Of a stretch of DNA of 13,042 bases, positions 5,842-12,470 are shown in pieces. This DNA comes from Syntrophaceae bacterium (GTDB taxonomy: Bacteria; Desulfobacterota; Syntrophorhabdia; Syntrophorhabdales; WCHB1-27): assembly GCA_003165115.1 (NCBI GenBank), contig PLSJ01000132.1, positions 387 through 13,428 on the forward strand, read 5' to 3'. The notes under the pieces are model-generated. The model ran no database searches and was not told the origin of the DNA. It saw only the letters and a list, made by a program, of their open reading frames with translations. Positions within the stretch are counted from its first letter, which is position 1. Each line of letters opens with the position of its first letter. The position numbers were made by a program, and so were the translations under genes.

Positions 5842-5858
5842 TCGAATGACTCATTCGA
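5842..5858. promoter_or_regulatory. Perfect 17-base palindrome upstream of the lipid-transport operon
   Basis: TCGAATGACTCATTCGA is a perfect dyad (two 8-base arms around one C). It lies in the 174-base gap between the sigma-factor gene and the small gene, about 60 bases upstream of the predicted -35 box. Its form suggests a dimeric regulator site. I do not recognise the protein that would bind it. Confidence 0.4.
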
Positions 5859-5915
5859 ACGAAAAATAGCGCCCGACCCGGACGGGCCTGCCTGCTTTAT
5901 CCCGTGATGGTTTCG

Positions 5916-5944
5916 TTGCATACACGGGACGAGATGTGTATCAT
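5916..5944 (+). promoter_or_regulatory. Possible promoter with an embedded operator for the lipid-transport operon
   Basis: TTGCAT (5916-5921) and TATCAT (5939-5944) are 17 bases apart; the -10 matches at five of six bases, the -35 at three. The inverted repeat ATACAC-N10-GTGTAT (5920-5941) fills the spacer, a classic repressor position. A second inverted repeat, TCCCGTG (5900-5906) with CACGGGA (5923-5929), overlaps the first, so the two cannot fold at once. Predicted transcription start is near 5951, 31 bases before ATG 5982. Confidence 0.42.
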
Positions 5945-5981
5945 TAGGAAGACGTTCACGAGAAAAGTGAAGGAGAGCGAC

Positions 5982-6176
5982 ATGGAGCCGCTGGAAGAGC
6001 TGCAGCAGGCGCTTGAGGAAAAACTGGAGAGAACGCGCAAGATGATAGACGAGTTCGATGAGGGGATGGATTACATGACGCACTGCACGCTCCAGGGTTT
6101 CGCGGAAGGACTTGCCTTTGCGATAGAAGAGGTGGGAGAACGGCTGGGCCGGCCAAGAGTGACGAGCCAAGAGTGA
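5982..6176 (+). CDS. Small acidic helical protein coupled to mlaE
   Basis: I do not recognise this 64-residue protein. It is rich in Glu, Leu and Lys, and residues 1-30 (starting MEPLEELQQALEEKLERT) have a heptad-like spacing that suggests a short coiled coil. A more hydrophobic stretch, LQGFAEGLAFAIEEV, follows at about 37-51. There is no signal peptide, so it is probably cytoplasmic. ATG 5982 is chosen because AAGGAG (5970-5975) is 6 bases upstream. The frame is open further upstream, but that would put the likely promoter inside the gene. Its TGA overlaps the GTG start of the permease gene (GTGA at 6173-6176), so translation is probably coupled, which supports a role with the transporter. 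Homology is unknown. Confidence 0.68.
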   Translation: MEPLEELQQALEEKLERTRKMIDEFDEGMDYMTHCTLQGFAEGLAFAIEEVGERLGRPRVTSQE

Positions 6177-7327
6177 AAAGCTCCGCGCGTAAGGGAGGCG
6201 AGGACAGGGGGGTATCGATCGTCATCGGAGAGGAGAGGGAAGCGCGCCTTTCCCTGTCCGGCCGTTTGTCCCTCGATAACCTGGAGTACGTTATGGAGCG
6301 GGTGGACCCCCTGCTCGGACGGCCGCAATTGGTGAGCCTGGCGGTCGATCTCGAGGGACTCGTGCGCATCGACAGCGCGGCCGCTCTGTTTTTGCTGCGC
6401 ATGCAGGAGGAAGCGCGCCGCCGGTCCCTGCCCTTCGAGTTCGTCAATATATCACCCAGGGTCATGGGCATAATCGATCTTCTCGACAAAAGCGCGATCC
6501 GGCTGGGGCCGCCGTCCCCCAGGGAGAAATCAGGGGGCTTCTTCGAAGACGTGGGGCGGACGAGCGTCATGTTCCTCGACGACTTCAACCAGTGCATGAC
6601 GTTCGGCGGAATACTGCTCTCGGAAGCACTCTATTGCGCCCTGCACCCCGCGTCGATACGGTGGAACGACGTTGTCCTCTCCGTAAAAAAGATCGGTGTC
6701 GACGGCCTGTCGATACTGGCCCTTATCAGCTTTCTCATGGGCCTCATCATGGCCTTTATGTCTTCGCTGCAGCTCAAACAGTTCGGGGCGAACATGTACG
6801 TCGCCTCTTTGGTGGCGATCGCGATGGTCAGGGAGCTGGGACCCATCATCACGGCGATTCTCGTGGCCGGGAGGTCGGGCTCGGCAATCGCCGCGGAAAT
6901 AGGCACCATGAAGGTGAACGAGGAAGTGGACGCCCTCGTGACCATGGGGTTCAACCCCGTGAGGTTCCTCGCGGTCCCCAAGTTATTGGCCGCCATCGTG
7001 GTCGTGCCCCTCCTCACGTTCTTTTCCGACCTCTTCGCGATTGGAGGAGGCATGGCCGTGGGCATACTCGGCCTTGGGCTGACCTTCCACACGTACGCCG
7101 ACCTGACGTCATGGGCACTTACCGTACACGATATCGTGACCGGGGTGCTGAAGTCGATGGTATTTGCGGTTCTGATTACGGGGATCGGGTGCCAGCGGGG
7201 TTTTAGCGTGCAGGGAGGGGCCGAGGCGGTGGGAAACGCCACGACGTCGGCGGTCGTGGCCGGGTTGTTTCTCATCATCGTGACCGACTCCGTATTCGCC
7301 TTGGTCCTCAATTATGTCAGGTGGTGA
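6173..7327 (+). CDS. mlaE: MlaE-family lipid ABC transporter permease with N-terminal STAS domain
   Basis: The 384-residue protein joins two domains. Residues about 14-108 form a STAS domain (SLSGRLSL, AVDLEGLVRIDSAAALFLLR), the fold that MlaB supplies as a separate subunit in E. coli. Residues about 125-384 are the MlaE permease: hydrophobic segments plus the family core MVRELGPIITAILVAGRSGSA (218-238) and AAEIGTMKVNEEVDALVTMG (240-259). MlaE forms the inner-membrane channel of a complex that moves phospholipids between inner and outer membranes. The GTG start overlaps the preceding stop, and only weak ribosome-site sequence (AAGAG) is present. The last 14 bases overlap the ATPase gene. STAS-MlaE fusions are common outside the gammaproteobacteria. 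Confidence 0.93.
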   Translation: MKSSARKGGEDRGVSIVIGEEREARLSLSGRLSLDNLEYVMERVDPLLGRPQLVSLAVDLEGLVRIDSAAALFLLRMQEEARRRSLPFEFVNISPRVMGIIDLLDKSAIRLGPPSPREKSGGFFEDVGRTSVMFLDDFNQCMTFGGILLSEALYCALHPASIRWNDVVLSVKKIGVDGLSILALISFLMGLIMAFMSSLQLKQFGANMYVASLVAIAMVRELGPIITAILVAGRSGSAIAAEIGTMKVNEEVDALVTMGFNPVRFLAVPKLLAAIVVVPLLTFFSDLFAIGGGMAVGILGLGLTFHTYADLTSWALTVHDIVTGVLKSMVFAVLITGIGCQRGFSVQGGAEAVGNATTSAVVAGLFLIIVTDSVFALVLNYVRW

Positions 7328-8123
7328 ACGACTCGAAGAAATGGGCGACAGCCGGGTGATCAGGGTTGAAAACCTGTCGGTCCGGTACGGCGACGAGGTC
7401 GTCCTGCAGGACGTGACCATGGATGTTGTCCGCGGTGAGATCCTGGTCGTCGCGGGAGGCAGCGGCTCGGGCAAATCGACGCTCCTGCGCCACATGGTAG
7501 GTCTTTCCAGGCCGTCGTCGGGCCGGGTGGAGATCAACGGCGTCGATATCACGACCGCGTCCCCGGCGGAGCTGCAAGTGGTGATGAGAGGGATAGGCAT
7601 GCTTTTCCAGTCGAGCGGCCTCCTCGGCTCGATGACCTGTGCGGAGAACATCAGCCTCCCCTTGTCCGAGTTTACCGACATGCCCGAATCTTTCATCGGG
7701 GAGATCGTCCGGATGAAGCTTGCCATGGTAGGGCTCGAAGGCTACGAGGACCATTTCCCGAACGAGTTGTCGGGCGGGATGCGGAAGAGGGCCGGCATCG
7801 CCAGGGCCATGGCCCTCGACCCGGACATCCTTTTTCTCGACGAGCCTTTCGCGGGCCTCGACCCGATCACTTCGGCCGGCCTGGAGCTCCTGGTGAAAAG
7901 GATCAACCAGCGTATGGGGACGACCATGGTCATCGTGAGCCACGAGCTCGAATCCATTTTGAGCCTGGCCCAAAGAATAGTGATGCTGGACAAGGGTAAA
8001 AAGGGTATAATTGCCGAAGGAGACCCAAGGGTGCTGAAGGATGAATCCCCGAACCCGCACGTGAGGCATTTTTTTAACCGGGAGATCGAGGAAAAGGACG
8101 AAACAGGAGAACACGGGGCGTAA
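7314..8123 (+). CDS. mlaF: MlaF-family ABC transporter ATPase
   Basis: The 269-residue cytoplasmic ATPase has all ABC motifs. Walker A is GGSGSGKST (48-56), the Q-loop Gln is at 99 (LFQSSGLL), the signature is LSGGMRKRAGIARA (152-165), Walker B is DILFLDEPFAGLDP (171-184), and the switch His is at 210 (VIVSHELES). The LSGGM-KR signature and the FQSSGLLGSMT stretch are typical of MlaF. It drives lipid transport with the MlaE permease. I list ATG 7314, which overlaps the permease gene by 14 bases. ATG 7341 (MGDSRVIRV) is an equally possible start, and neither has a strong ribosome site. It stops at 8121-8123, directly abutting the next ATG. Confidence 0.94.
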   Translation: MSGGERLEEMGDSRVIRVENLSVRYGDEVVLQDVTMDVVRGEILVVAGGSGSGKSTLLRHMVGLSRPSSGRVEINGVDITTASPAELQVVMRGIGMLFQSSGLLGSMTCAENISLPLSEFTDMPESFIGEIVRMKLAMVGLEGYEDHFPNELSGGMRKRAGIARAMALDPDILFLDEPFAGLDPITSAGLELLVKRINQRMGTTMVIVSHELESILSLAQRIVMLDKGKKGIIAEGDPRVLKDESPNPHVRHFFNREIEEKDETGEHGA

Positions 8124-9038
8124 ATGGCGCAGAACCGGAGTTATTTTCTGATCGGCCTCTTCGTTACCGTCGGTGTGCTGATAGGCGTGGCAGGCATCGT
8201 ATGGCTCGGCGCATCGAAATATTTCCAGAAGGGAGCCCTGTACGCCACGTACTTCGATGAGTCCGTCCAGGGGCTCCAGAAAGATTCGATCGTCAAGTTC
8301 AGGGGTGTCGATATAGGCACCGTAAAACAAATAGGGGTTGCGCCCGACCAGCGCCTCGTCGAGGTCGTGATGAAGATCGAGGTAAAGGACTTCAACGTGA
8401 ATGGCGTGGTGGCAAAGCTGACCATGGCCGGCATCACGGGCATCGTGTACGTGGAACTGGACCGCAAAAAACCGGACGAGCCGAGCCTCACGCCCGGGTT
8501 CGAGGCGCCTTACCCGGTCATACCGTCCGCCAGGTCGGACATCAAGCAGATCGAAAGCAGCGTGAACGAAGTGATAAAGCGCATAAAAGAGATCGACTTC
8601 GCGGGCATCTCCACCCAGGTGATAAAGACGGCAAAAGACGTCGACGGCCTCGTCAAGGGTGACAAGATGAAGCGCATCATGACGAATGCCGGGGTGGCGG
8701 CAGGCAAGCTGGCGGACGCGTCGGAGAAGATCGACAACTTCGTGGCCGGTGGATCGGTCAACGAGGTGGTTGCCCAGGCGGGAGAGGCCGTGAAGGATGC
8801 GAGGGCGGTGATAGCCGAGGTCAAGACCGATCTCGAACGTATGAGAATGACGGATACCGCGGAGAGTGTAAACCGGTTCGTGGAGAGGACGTCGACGAAG
8901 GTGGACTCGACGTTGACGGAGGTCGAGCTTACGGCGGAGACGCTGAGACGGGCAGCCGATTCACTTGAAGCGCTTATCGACCGGATAGGCGCCGACCCAT
9001 CCCTACTCATCTTCAGCCGTCCCCGGAAAGGAGAATAG
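8124..9038 (+). CDS. mlaD: MlaD-family MCE-domain lipid-binding protein
   Basis: The 304-residue protein starts with a transmembrane anchor (about 7-29, FLIGLFVTVGVLIGVAGIV). A single MCE domain follows (about 38-115), with the typical SVQGLQKDSIVKFRGVDIGTV (47-67) and a TMAGITGIVYVELD strand pair. Residues about 140-285 are hydrophilic and helical, probably coiled coil. MCE proteins form hexameric rings or tubes that carry lipid across the periplasm. At 304 residues it is longer than E. coli MlaD, the excess being the helical tail. Its ATG directly follows the ATPase stop (TAAATG), indicating one polycistronic message. Confidence 0.93.
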   Translation: MAQNRSYFLIGLFVTVGVLIGVAGIVWLGASKYFQKGALYATYFDESVQGLQKDSIVKFRGVDIGTVKQIGVAPDQRLVEVVMKIEVKDFNVNGVVAKLTMAGITGIVYVELDRKKPDEPSLTPGFEAPYPVIPSARSDIKQIESSVNEVIKRIKEIDFAGISTQVIKTAKDVDGLVKGDKMKRIMTNAGVAAGKLADASEKIDNFVAGGSVNEVVAQAGEAVKDARAVIAEVKTDLERMRMTDTAESVNRFVERTSTKVDSTLTEVELTAETLRRAADSLEALIDRIGADPSLLIFSRPRKGE

Positions 9039-9039
9039 T

Positions 9040-9678
9040 ATGGCGGCCTCGTCGTCCAGGGCGATATACGCCGTTGTCCTGTGTGCATGTCTGTTTCTCC
9101 CGGTGGGCTGTTTTCCCGGAAGCGCGCCCTCCCGGATGGTCCAGTTCTACACGCTCGACTACGCGCCCCCGGTCGCGGCGCCCAAACCCCTGGACCAGGC
9201 GATAAGGGTCGACAGGTTTTCGGCCGCGCAGGACTACAACAGCGCCGCCATGGTCTACAGACCCGGGGCGTACAGGCTCGCCGTCTATCAGTACCACAGG
9301 TGGAGGACCGAACCCGGAGAGATGGTAACCGATTACCTCGTTCGGGATTTTCGCTCCTCCGGCCTCTTCCGGGCGGTCTTTTCCTATCGCCAGCCGGAAG
9401 AGGCGAGGTTCGAGGTCGAAGGCGCCGTCGAAGAATTTCTGGAGTCGAGGGAAGGCGACGGGCGGAAGGCTGTCCTCGCTCTCGTCGTGACGCTGCTCGA
9501 CAAAAGCAAGCCGGAAGCCTTCTCGAAGGTCGTCTTCCAGAAGCGGTACCGTGCTGTGGGGCCCATGTCCGATCACTCACCCGGCGGCTTCGCCCGCGGG
9601 ATGAGCGCGGCCATGGCGCGGTTGTCGGCGGAGATCATGAGTGACATCGTCAGCGCGACCGGGCGGACAGACAGGTGA
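9040..9678 (+). CDS. PqiC-like ABC-transport auxiliary lipoprotein
   Basis: The 212-residue product has an N-terminal export signal ending LPVGC (Cys24). The Pro at -3 is unusual for a lipobox, but position and hydrophobic core fit. The mature part opens with FYTLDY (36-41), followed by IRVDRFSAAQDYNSAAMVYR and YQYHRW, as in the ABC-type transport auxiliary lipoprotein family (PqiC/YmbA-like). Such lipoproteins are thought to sit at the outer membrane and work with MCE proteins. AAAGGAG at 9027-9033 gives a good ribosome site 6 bases before ATG, and the stop of mlaD is one base upstream. There is no mlaC in the operon, so this protein may provide the periplasmic or outer-membrane end of the pathway (inference). 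Confidence 0.85.
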   Translation: MAASSSRAIYAVVLCACLFLPVGCFPGSAPSRMVQFYTLDYAPPVAAPKPLDQAIRVDRFSAAQDYNSAAMVYRPGAYRLAVYQYHRWRTEPGEMVTDYLVRDFRSSGLFRAVFSYRQPEEARFEVEGAVEEFLESREGDGRKAVLALVVTLLDKSKPEAFSKVVFQKRYRAVGPMSDHSPGGFARGMSAAMARLSAEIMSDIVSATGRTDR

Positions 9679-9710
9679 ATCCGGGAAGACCGTCGGTGGC
9701 AAACACGAGC

Positions 9711-9739
9711 TTGACGGCCGCAGGCGATATAGTTACAAT
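9711..9739 (+). promoter_or_regulatory. Strong sigma-70-like promoter of the EcsC/CAP gene pair
   Basis: TTGACG (9711-9716) and TACAAT (9734-9739), each five of six to consensus, are separated by exactly 17 bases. Transcription would start near 9746, only about 8 bases before ATG 9754, giving an almost leaderless message. Confidence 0.65.
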
Positions 9740-9753
9740 TAAGTGGGACTAGA

Positions 9754-10350
9754 ATGGATAACGAAGCGCAGGACAGACAAAGCTGGATCGAGAAAACGAT
9801 TTACTCCCTCCTTTCTTATAAACAGGACGGAGAGCCCACCGGCACGCCGGATGAGATGATCGACGAGGCCGGCCGAAAGGCGTTCAAGATCAGCACAGCC
9901 CTCGCACTCATCCCCGGACCCTTGGGCATGGCGGTCATCCTTCCCGAGATCGCGGCGCTCACGAGGCTCCAGATCGGTCTCATCCACCGCATAGCCGGGC
10001 ATCACCGCAAGCAGGAGAACGTCACCAGCGAGCTTGTTCTCCTTATCCTCGGGAATGCCCTGGGTCTGGCGGTCGGAGAGAGCCTTGTCAGGAGGGCGGG
10101 TTCGGCGCTCGTGATAAGGTCGGTCAACACGAGGGTCATCAGGGGCATCGCGCGAACGGTCGGCACCAGCATCATCGATAGGGCCGCCGAAAAGGCAATG
10201 GTCCGGTGGATACCGATGGTCACCGCGCCTCTTTTCGGCTATCTCTCCCGGTCGCTTACGAGGCGGATCGGAAGGGAGGCGAACAGGCTTTTCTCGCAGG
10301 AGATAGTACGGGAGGCGGCACCCGCCCTAAACCAGGGCGGGGGTGCGTGA
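9754..10350 (+). CDS. EcsC-family-like protein
   Basis: The 198-residue protein resembles the EcsC family. Features are a helical N-terminal stretch ending DEAGRKAFKISTALALIPGP (37-56), a conserved-looking LGMAVILPEIAALTRLQIGLIHRIAG (57-82), and helical repeats including ILGNALGLAVGESLVRRAG (98-116). Several segments are hydrophobic or amphipathic, so membrane association is likely, but no signal peptide is present. The molecular role of EcsC-type proteins is poorly known. The ribosome site is poor (GTGGGA region), and the strong promoter places the start codon almost at the 5' end of the message. Its TGA overlaps the GTG of the next gene (GTGA at 10347-10350), so the two genes are translationally coupled. 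Confidence 0.72.
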   Translation: MDNEAQDRQSWIEKTIYSLLSYKQDGEPTGTPDEMIDEAGRKAFKISTALALIPGPLGMAVILPEIAALTRLQIGLIHRIAGHHRKQENVTSELVLLILGNALGLAVGESLVRRAGSALVIRSVNTRVIRGIARTVGTSIIDRAAEKAMVRWIPMVTAPLFGYLSRSLTRRIGREANRLFSQEIVREAAPALNQGGGA

Positions 10351-10808
10351 CGGGCCGGCGCGCATTCGCCTCTTTAGTGCTTTTCGTTACCTTTTTCACC
10401 CTTTGCCCGCTCTTTTCAGCCCATGCCCTGAACGACGGGCAGATCGTAAAGCTCATCAACAATTACAGGAGAGGCGTGGGCCTGAAAGTCCTCAAGGGAA
10501 GCGTCCTGCTCAGCCGGAGCAGCCGTCTCAAGGTGACCGACATGATCGGGCAGGGCTATTTCGGTCACACAAACCCGGCCGGCGAGCCTTTCCACGCGAA
10601 CTTTTCGAAGGCGGGCTATACGTACGGGCAGGCGGGAGAGATATTGGCCACGGGCTGCGTGAGCGAGAAATGCGTGATCGACGCCTGGCTGAGATCGCCC
10701 CCGCACCGCCACGCCATGCTCGATCCCGGCTACCGGGACATAGGATGCAGCAGCCTGCCCGCGCCCCGCAGCGGGTACTACGTGGTCTGTCACCTGGGCA
10801 ACAGATGA
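10347..10808 (+). CDS. Secreted CAP/SCP-domain protein
   Basis: From GTG 10347 the product has 153 residues. A signal peptide (about 1-27, ending SAHA) is followed by a compact CAP (cysteine-rich secretory/antigen 5/PR-1) domain. The landmarks are INNYRRGVGL near the start, YFGHTNPAGEPF with His74, GEILATG with Glu98, AWLRSPPHRHAML with His120, and the final YYVVCHLG strand. His74, Glu98 and His120 match the metal-binding cavity of CAP proteins. Cys104, Cys109, Cys134 and Cys148 could form disulfides. Bacterial CAP proteins are exported, and their function is mostly unknown. The frame is open from 10206, but those extra residues would precede the signal peptide. GTG 10347 is favoured by the GGCGGGGG upstream and the 4-base overlap with the preceding stop. 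Confidence 0.85.
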   Translation: MTGRRAFASLVLFVTFFTLCPLFSAHALNDGQIVKLINNYRRGVGLKVLKGSVLLSRSSRLKVTDMIGQGYFGHTNPAGEPFHANFSKAGYTYGQAGEILATGCVSEKCVIDAWLRSPPHRHAMLDPGYRDIGCSSLPAPRSGYYVVCHLGNR

Positions 10809-10853
10809 CAATTAAGTGTTGAGGGTGAGGCGATTTTTGATGCAGAGCGCGAA

Positions 10854-10909
10854 ATCGGGTTCGGCCCGCACCGCAGCGTTTGTACGTGAGGATGCGGTGC
10901 GAACCCGAT
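10854..10909. other. Long imperfect hairpin between convergent genes
   Basis: ATCGGGTTC (10854-10862) pairs with GAACCCGAT (10901-10909), and GCACCGCA (10868-10875) pairs with TGCGGTGC (10893-10900). That makes 17 base pairs with a 5-base bulge on one side and a 17-base loop. It lies between the CAP gene and the convergent flavin-protein gene. There is no clear T-run on either side, so it may be a two-way terminator, a 3'-end stabiliser or a small structured RNA. Confidence 0.45.
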
Positions 10910-10944
10910 GACAGAGCTACGCGCAAAAAGCGGCCACCCGCCCT

Positions 10945-11337
10945 CTATGGCTGCTCGCCATCCTCTACCAGACGCCTGATCCGGTCGATGTGGAAATAGA
11001 CGAGGAACAGCGGTTTCTCCTCCGTGTCCGGCACCTCATACTGCTTTTGCTCGAGAAGCCGGTCTATGGCGGCATCGTCCTGTTCTTCCTTGATCTTGGT
11101 CAGGTAGAGTCTTGTTCCCTGGCCGTGGCCGCCCGACTCCATAAAGAGGTAGGCCGCGTGGGGGTTCGAGCCAAGGTCCTGGTGCGAGAGATGGTCCGTC
11201 ATCACGAACGCGAGCGTCTCGTTGTCGATGAAATTGGGGCGCTCGTACAGGGCGGCGTCCACCTTGCCGCCGAAGTCGGCCGTCGCCAGAACGCCCACGC
11301 CCTCCGTCCGCTCAAAGTATTCTCTCAGGTTCTCCAT
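10945..11337 (-). CDS. Pyridoxamine 5'-phosphate oxidase-like FMN-binding split-barrel protein
   Basis: The 130-residue product (MENLREYFERTEGVGVLATA...) looks like the split beta-barrel family of PNPOx-like flavin proteins. It has a short N-terminal helix, GVGVLATAD as the first strand, a KVDAALYERPNFIDNETLAFVMTD strand-turn region, then SNPHAAYLFME and a GTRLYLTK strand. Family members bind FMN, F420 or haem and catalyse redox reactions, and the substrate cannot be read from the sequence. The frame is open up to 11460, but the start at 11337 has AGGAGG 7 bases upstream and fits the domain boundary. It is the second gene of a minus-strand pair, 74 bases after the methyltransferase stop. Confidence 0.8.
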   Translation of the reverse strand: MENLREYFERTEGVGVLATADFGGKVDAALYERPNFIDNETLAFVMTDHLSHQDLGSNPHAAYLFMESGGHGQGTRLYLTKIKEEQDDAAIDRLLEQKQYEVPDTEEKPLFLVYFHIDRIRRLVEDGEQP

Positions 11338-11340
11338 ACA

Positions 11341-11356
11341 AACACCTCCTGGTGTT
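11341..11356 (-). promoter_or_regulatory. Hairpin covering the ribosome site of the flavin-protein gene
   Basis: On the transcript, AACACC, AGGA, GGTGTT forms a perfect 6-base stem with a 4-base loop. The ribosome site AGGAGG lies in the loop and the 3' arm, so folding would partly hide it from the ribosome. The start codon is 3 bases beyond the hairpin. Confidence 0.4.
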
Positions 11357-11411
11357 GTCTGATACGTGGCGAGATTCAAAGGACCGGGGAGAAGGCCCAT
11401 GCGTGAGCCCG

Positions 11412-12260
11412 TCATTTCGCGAGAGAGGTCCTCGTGGAGGGATCGAGCCGCGCCGTCCATGCCCCGGCTTCTCCCGCACGCCCTGTCCTCAGTATCACCC
11501 CCTGGATTACGTCGTCCTTTACGCGGCCGTTCAGGATAGTGCCGCTGATCTTGCCGTCCGTGCTCTCAAGACCGGCGAAGCGGAACGTATCGCCCTTCAG
11601 GGGGGTGTTGCTGATGAACAGGACCTCGCCGCCGAGGGAGACCATGCCAGATACCATCTGAAATTCCTGCTGAAGCTCCAGGCGCAGCGGCAGCTGCCGC
11701 CCTTTTGTCCGGACCACGCCCTCCCACCGGCCGCTGACATTTGCGGGAACGATCCAGAGGTAAAGATAATTGGCCCTGACCCTTATGCTGCGGTCCGCCT
11801 CCCACCGCTCCATGTCGTGACAGTATGATACTATCCTTGCGCCGGGCCTTGCCTCCGCAAGAAGCTTCGGCCTCAGCCTGGCGTTCACGTGAGGGAAGAG
11901 GAACAGGAAGAGCACCGTGGCTTCACCGATGCCGGTCTCGAAGAGGTCGGCGTTCAGGAAGCGGACCAGACCGCCTACCTCCTCCCTGAGGGCGTTTTGG
12001 CGGCATTCCCTGATCCTCTGGGGATCGAGATCGACGCCCACGGCACGAGCGCCCGTCTGCCTTGCTGCGGCGATGACGCACCTGCCGTCGCCGCAGCCGA
12101 GATCATAGACGACGTCGGCGTCCCGGACGTCCGCCATGCCGATCATCTCGCCGACGACGTCGCGCGGGCTCGGCTCCCAGCGGACGTCCAGCCGCGGCTC
12201 CTTGAGCCCGATCAACTCGAAGAAGCATGTCTTCCAGGGGGATTCCGTCGCGCAATCCAT
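11412..12260 (-). CDS. Class I SAM-dependent methyltransferase with C-terminal beta-rich domain
   Basis: The 282-residue protein has a Rossmann-type methyltransferase domain: RWEPSPRDVVGEMIGMA leading in, motif I VVYDLGCGDGR (50-60), the acidic VGVDLD (74-79, binding the ribose hydroxyls), and FLNADLFE (101-108). Strand 4 and the helix after it are TVLFLFLFPHVNARLRPKLL. After YLWIVPANVSGRWEG (167-181), residues about 180-275 are beta-rich, with a regular GD-F-G-GRV-DD-I-G pattern suggesting a small beta-barrel. The start at 12260 follows GGAGGG by 6 bases; the longer open frame to 12314 adds a stretch without a ribosome site. The substrate is unknown. A TTGACA sits on this strand (plus-strand positions 12370-12375), but without a good -10. 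Confidence 0.83.
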   Translation of the reverse strand: MDCATESPWKTCFFELIGLKEPRLDVRWEPSPRDVVGEMIGMADVRDADVVYDLGCGDGRCVIAAARQTGARAVGVDLDPQRIRECRQNALREEVGGLVRFLNADLFETGIGEATVLFLFLFPHVNARLRPKLLAEARPGARIVSYCHDMERWEADRSIRVRANYLYLWIVPANVSGRWEGVVRTKGRQLPLRLELQQEFQMVSGMVSLGGEVLFISNTPLKGDTFRFAGLESTDGKISGTILNGRVKDDVIQGVILRTGRAGEAGAWTARLDPSTRTSLAK

Positions 12261-12411
12261 ATGCCGCCCTCCAGGCGAGAACAAAACAACAATAGGGCGA
12301 AGGGCAAGACGCACCGTGAGAGCTTCTTCGTCCCTGCCCTTACCTGAACGTGATGCCCACCGTCCGGTTTGTCAAGCCTCGCCGGTTGAAAGTCAGCCTT
12401 TCGGGCCATGA

Positions 12412-12440
12412 TTGAAATAGGGCCGGACCGGACTTACATT
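12412..12440 (+). promoter_or_regulatory. Sigma-70-like promoter of the small membrane-protein gene
   Basis: TTGAAA (12412-12417) and TACATT (12435-12440) are separated by 17 bases, matching consensus at five and four of six positions. Transcription would start near 12447, 24 bases before ATG 12471. Confidence 0.5.
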
Positions 12441-12470
12441 AGTGGATAACAAGACACCGAGGAGGCCGTT

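Noticed and set aside
5808..5981. Search for an RpoH-type promoter (CTTGAA ... CCCCAT) before the lipid-transport operon, which would link it to the sigma factors
   Set aside because: No such match is visible on either element, so a direct link between these sigma factors and the operon is not supported by the sequence.
4896..6170. A 424-codon open frame on the minus strand over the second sigma gene and the small gene
   Set aside because: It is rich in His, Leu and Arg with no motif, and it mirrors a well-supported sigma-factor frame.
9735..10818. The 11-mer ACAATTAAGTG at 9735-9745 and 10808-10818, flanking the EcsC/CAP pair like target-site repeats
   Set aside because: In 13 kb several exact 11-mer pairs are expected by chance, one copy overlaps a -10 box, and no integrase, transposase or terminal inverted repeat is present.
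11352..11828. A plus-strand open frame opposite the methyltransferase gene
   Set aside because: The minus strand has the methyltransferase motifs and a ribosome site; the plus-strand product is composition-biased without features.
12347..12375. Perfect TTGACA on the minus strand upstream of the methyltransferase gene as a promoter
   Set aside because: At 16-18 bases spacing the -10 candidates (CACGTT and neighbours) match poorly, so I did not list it as a feature.
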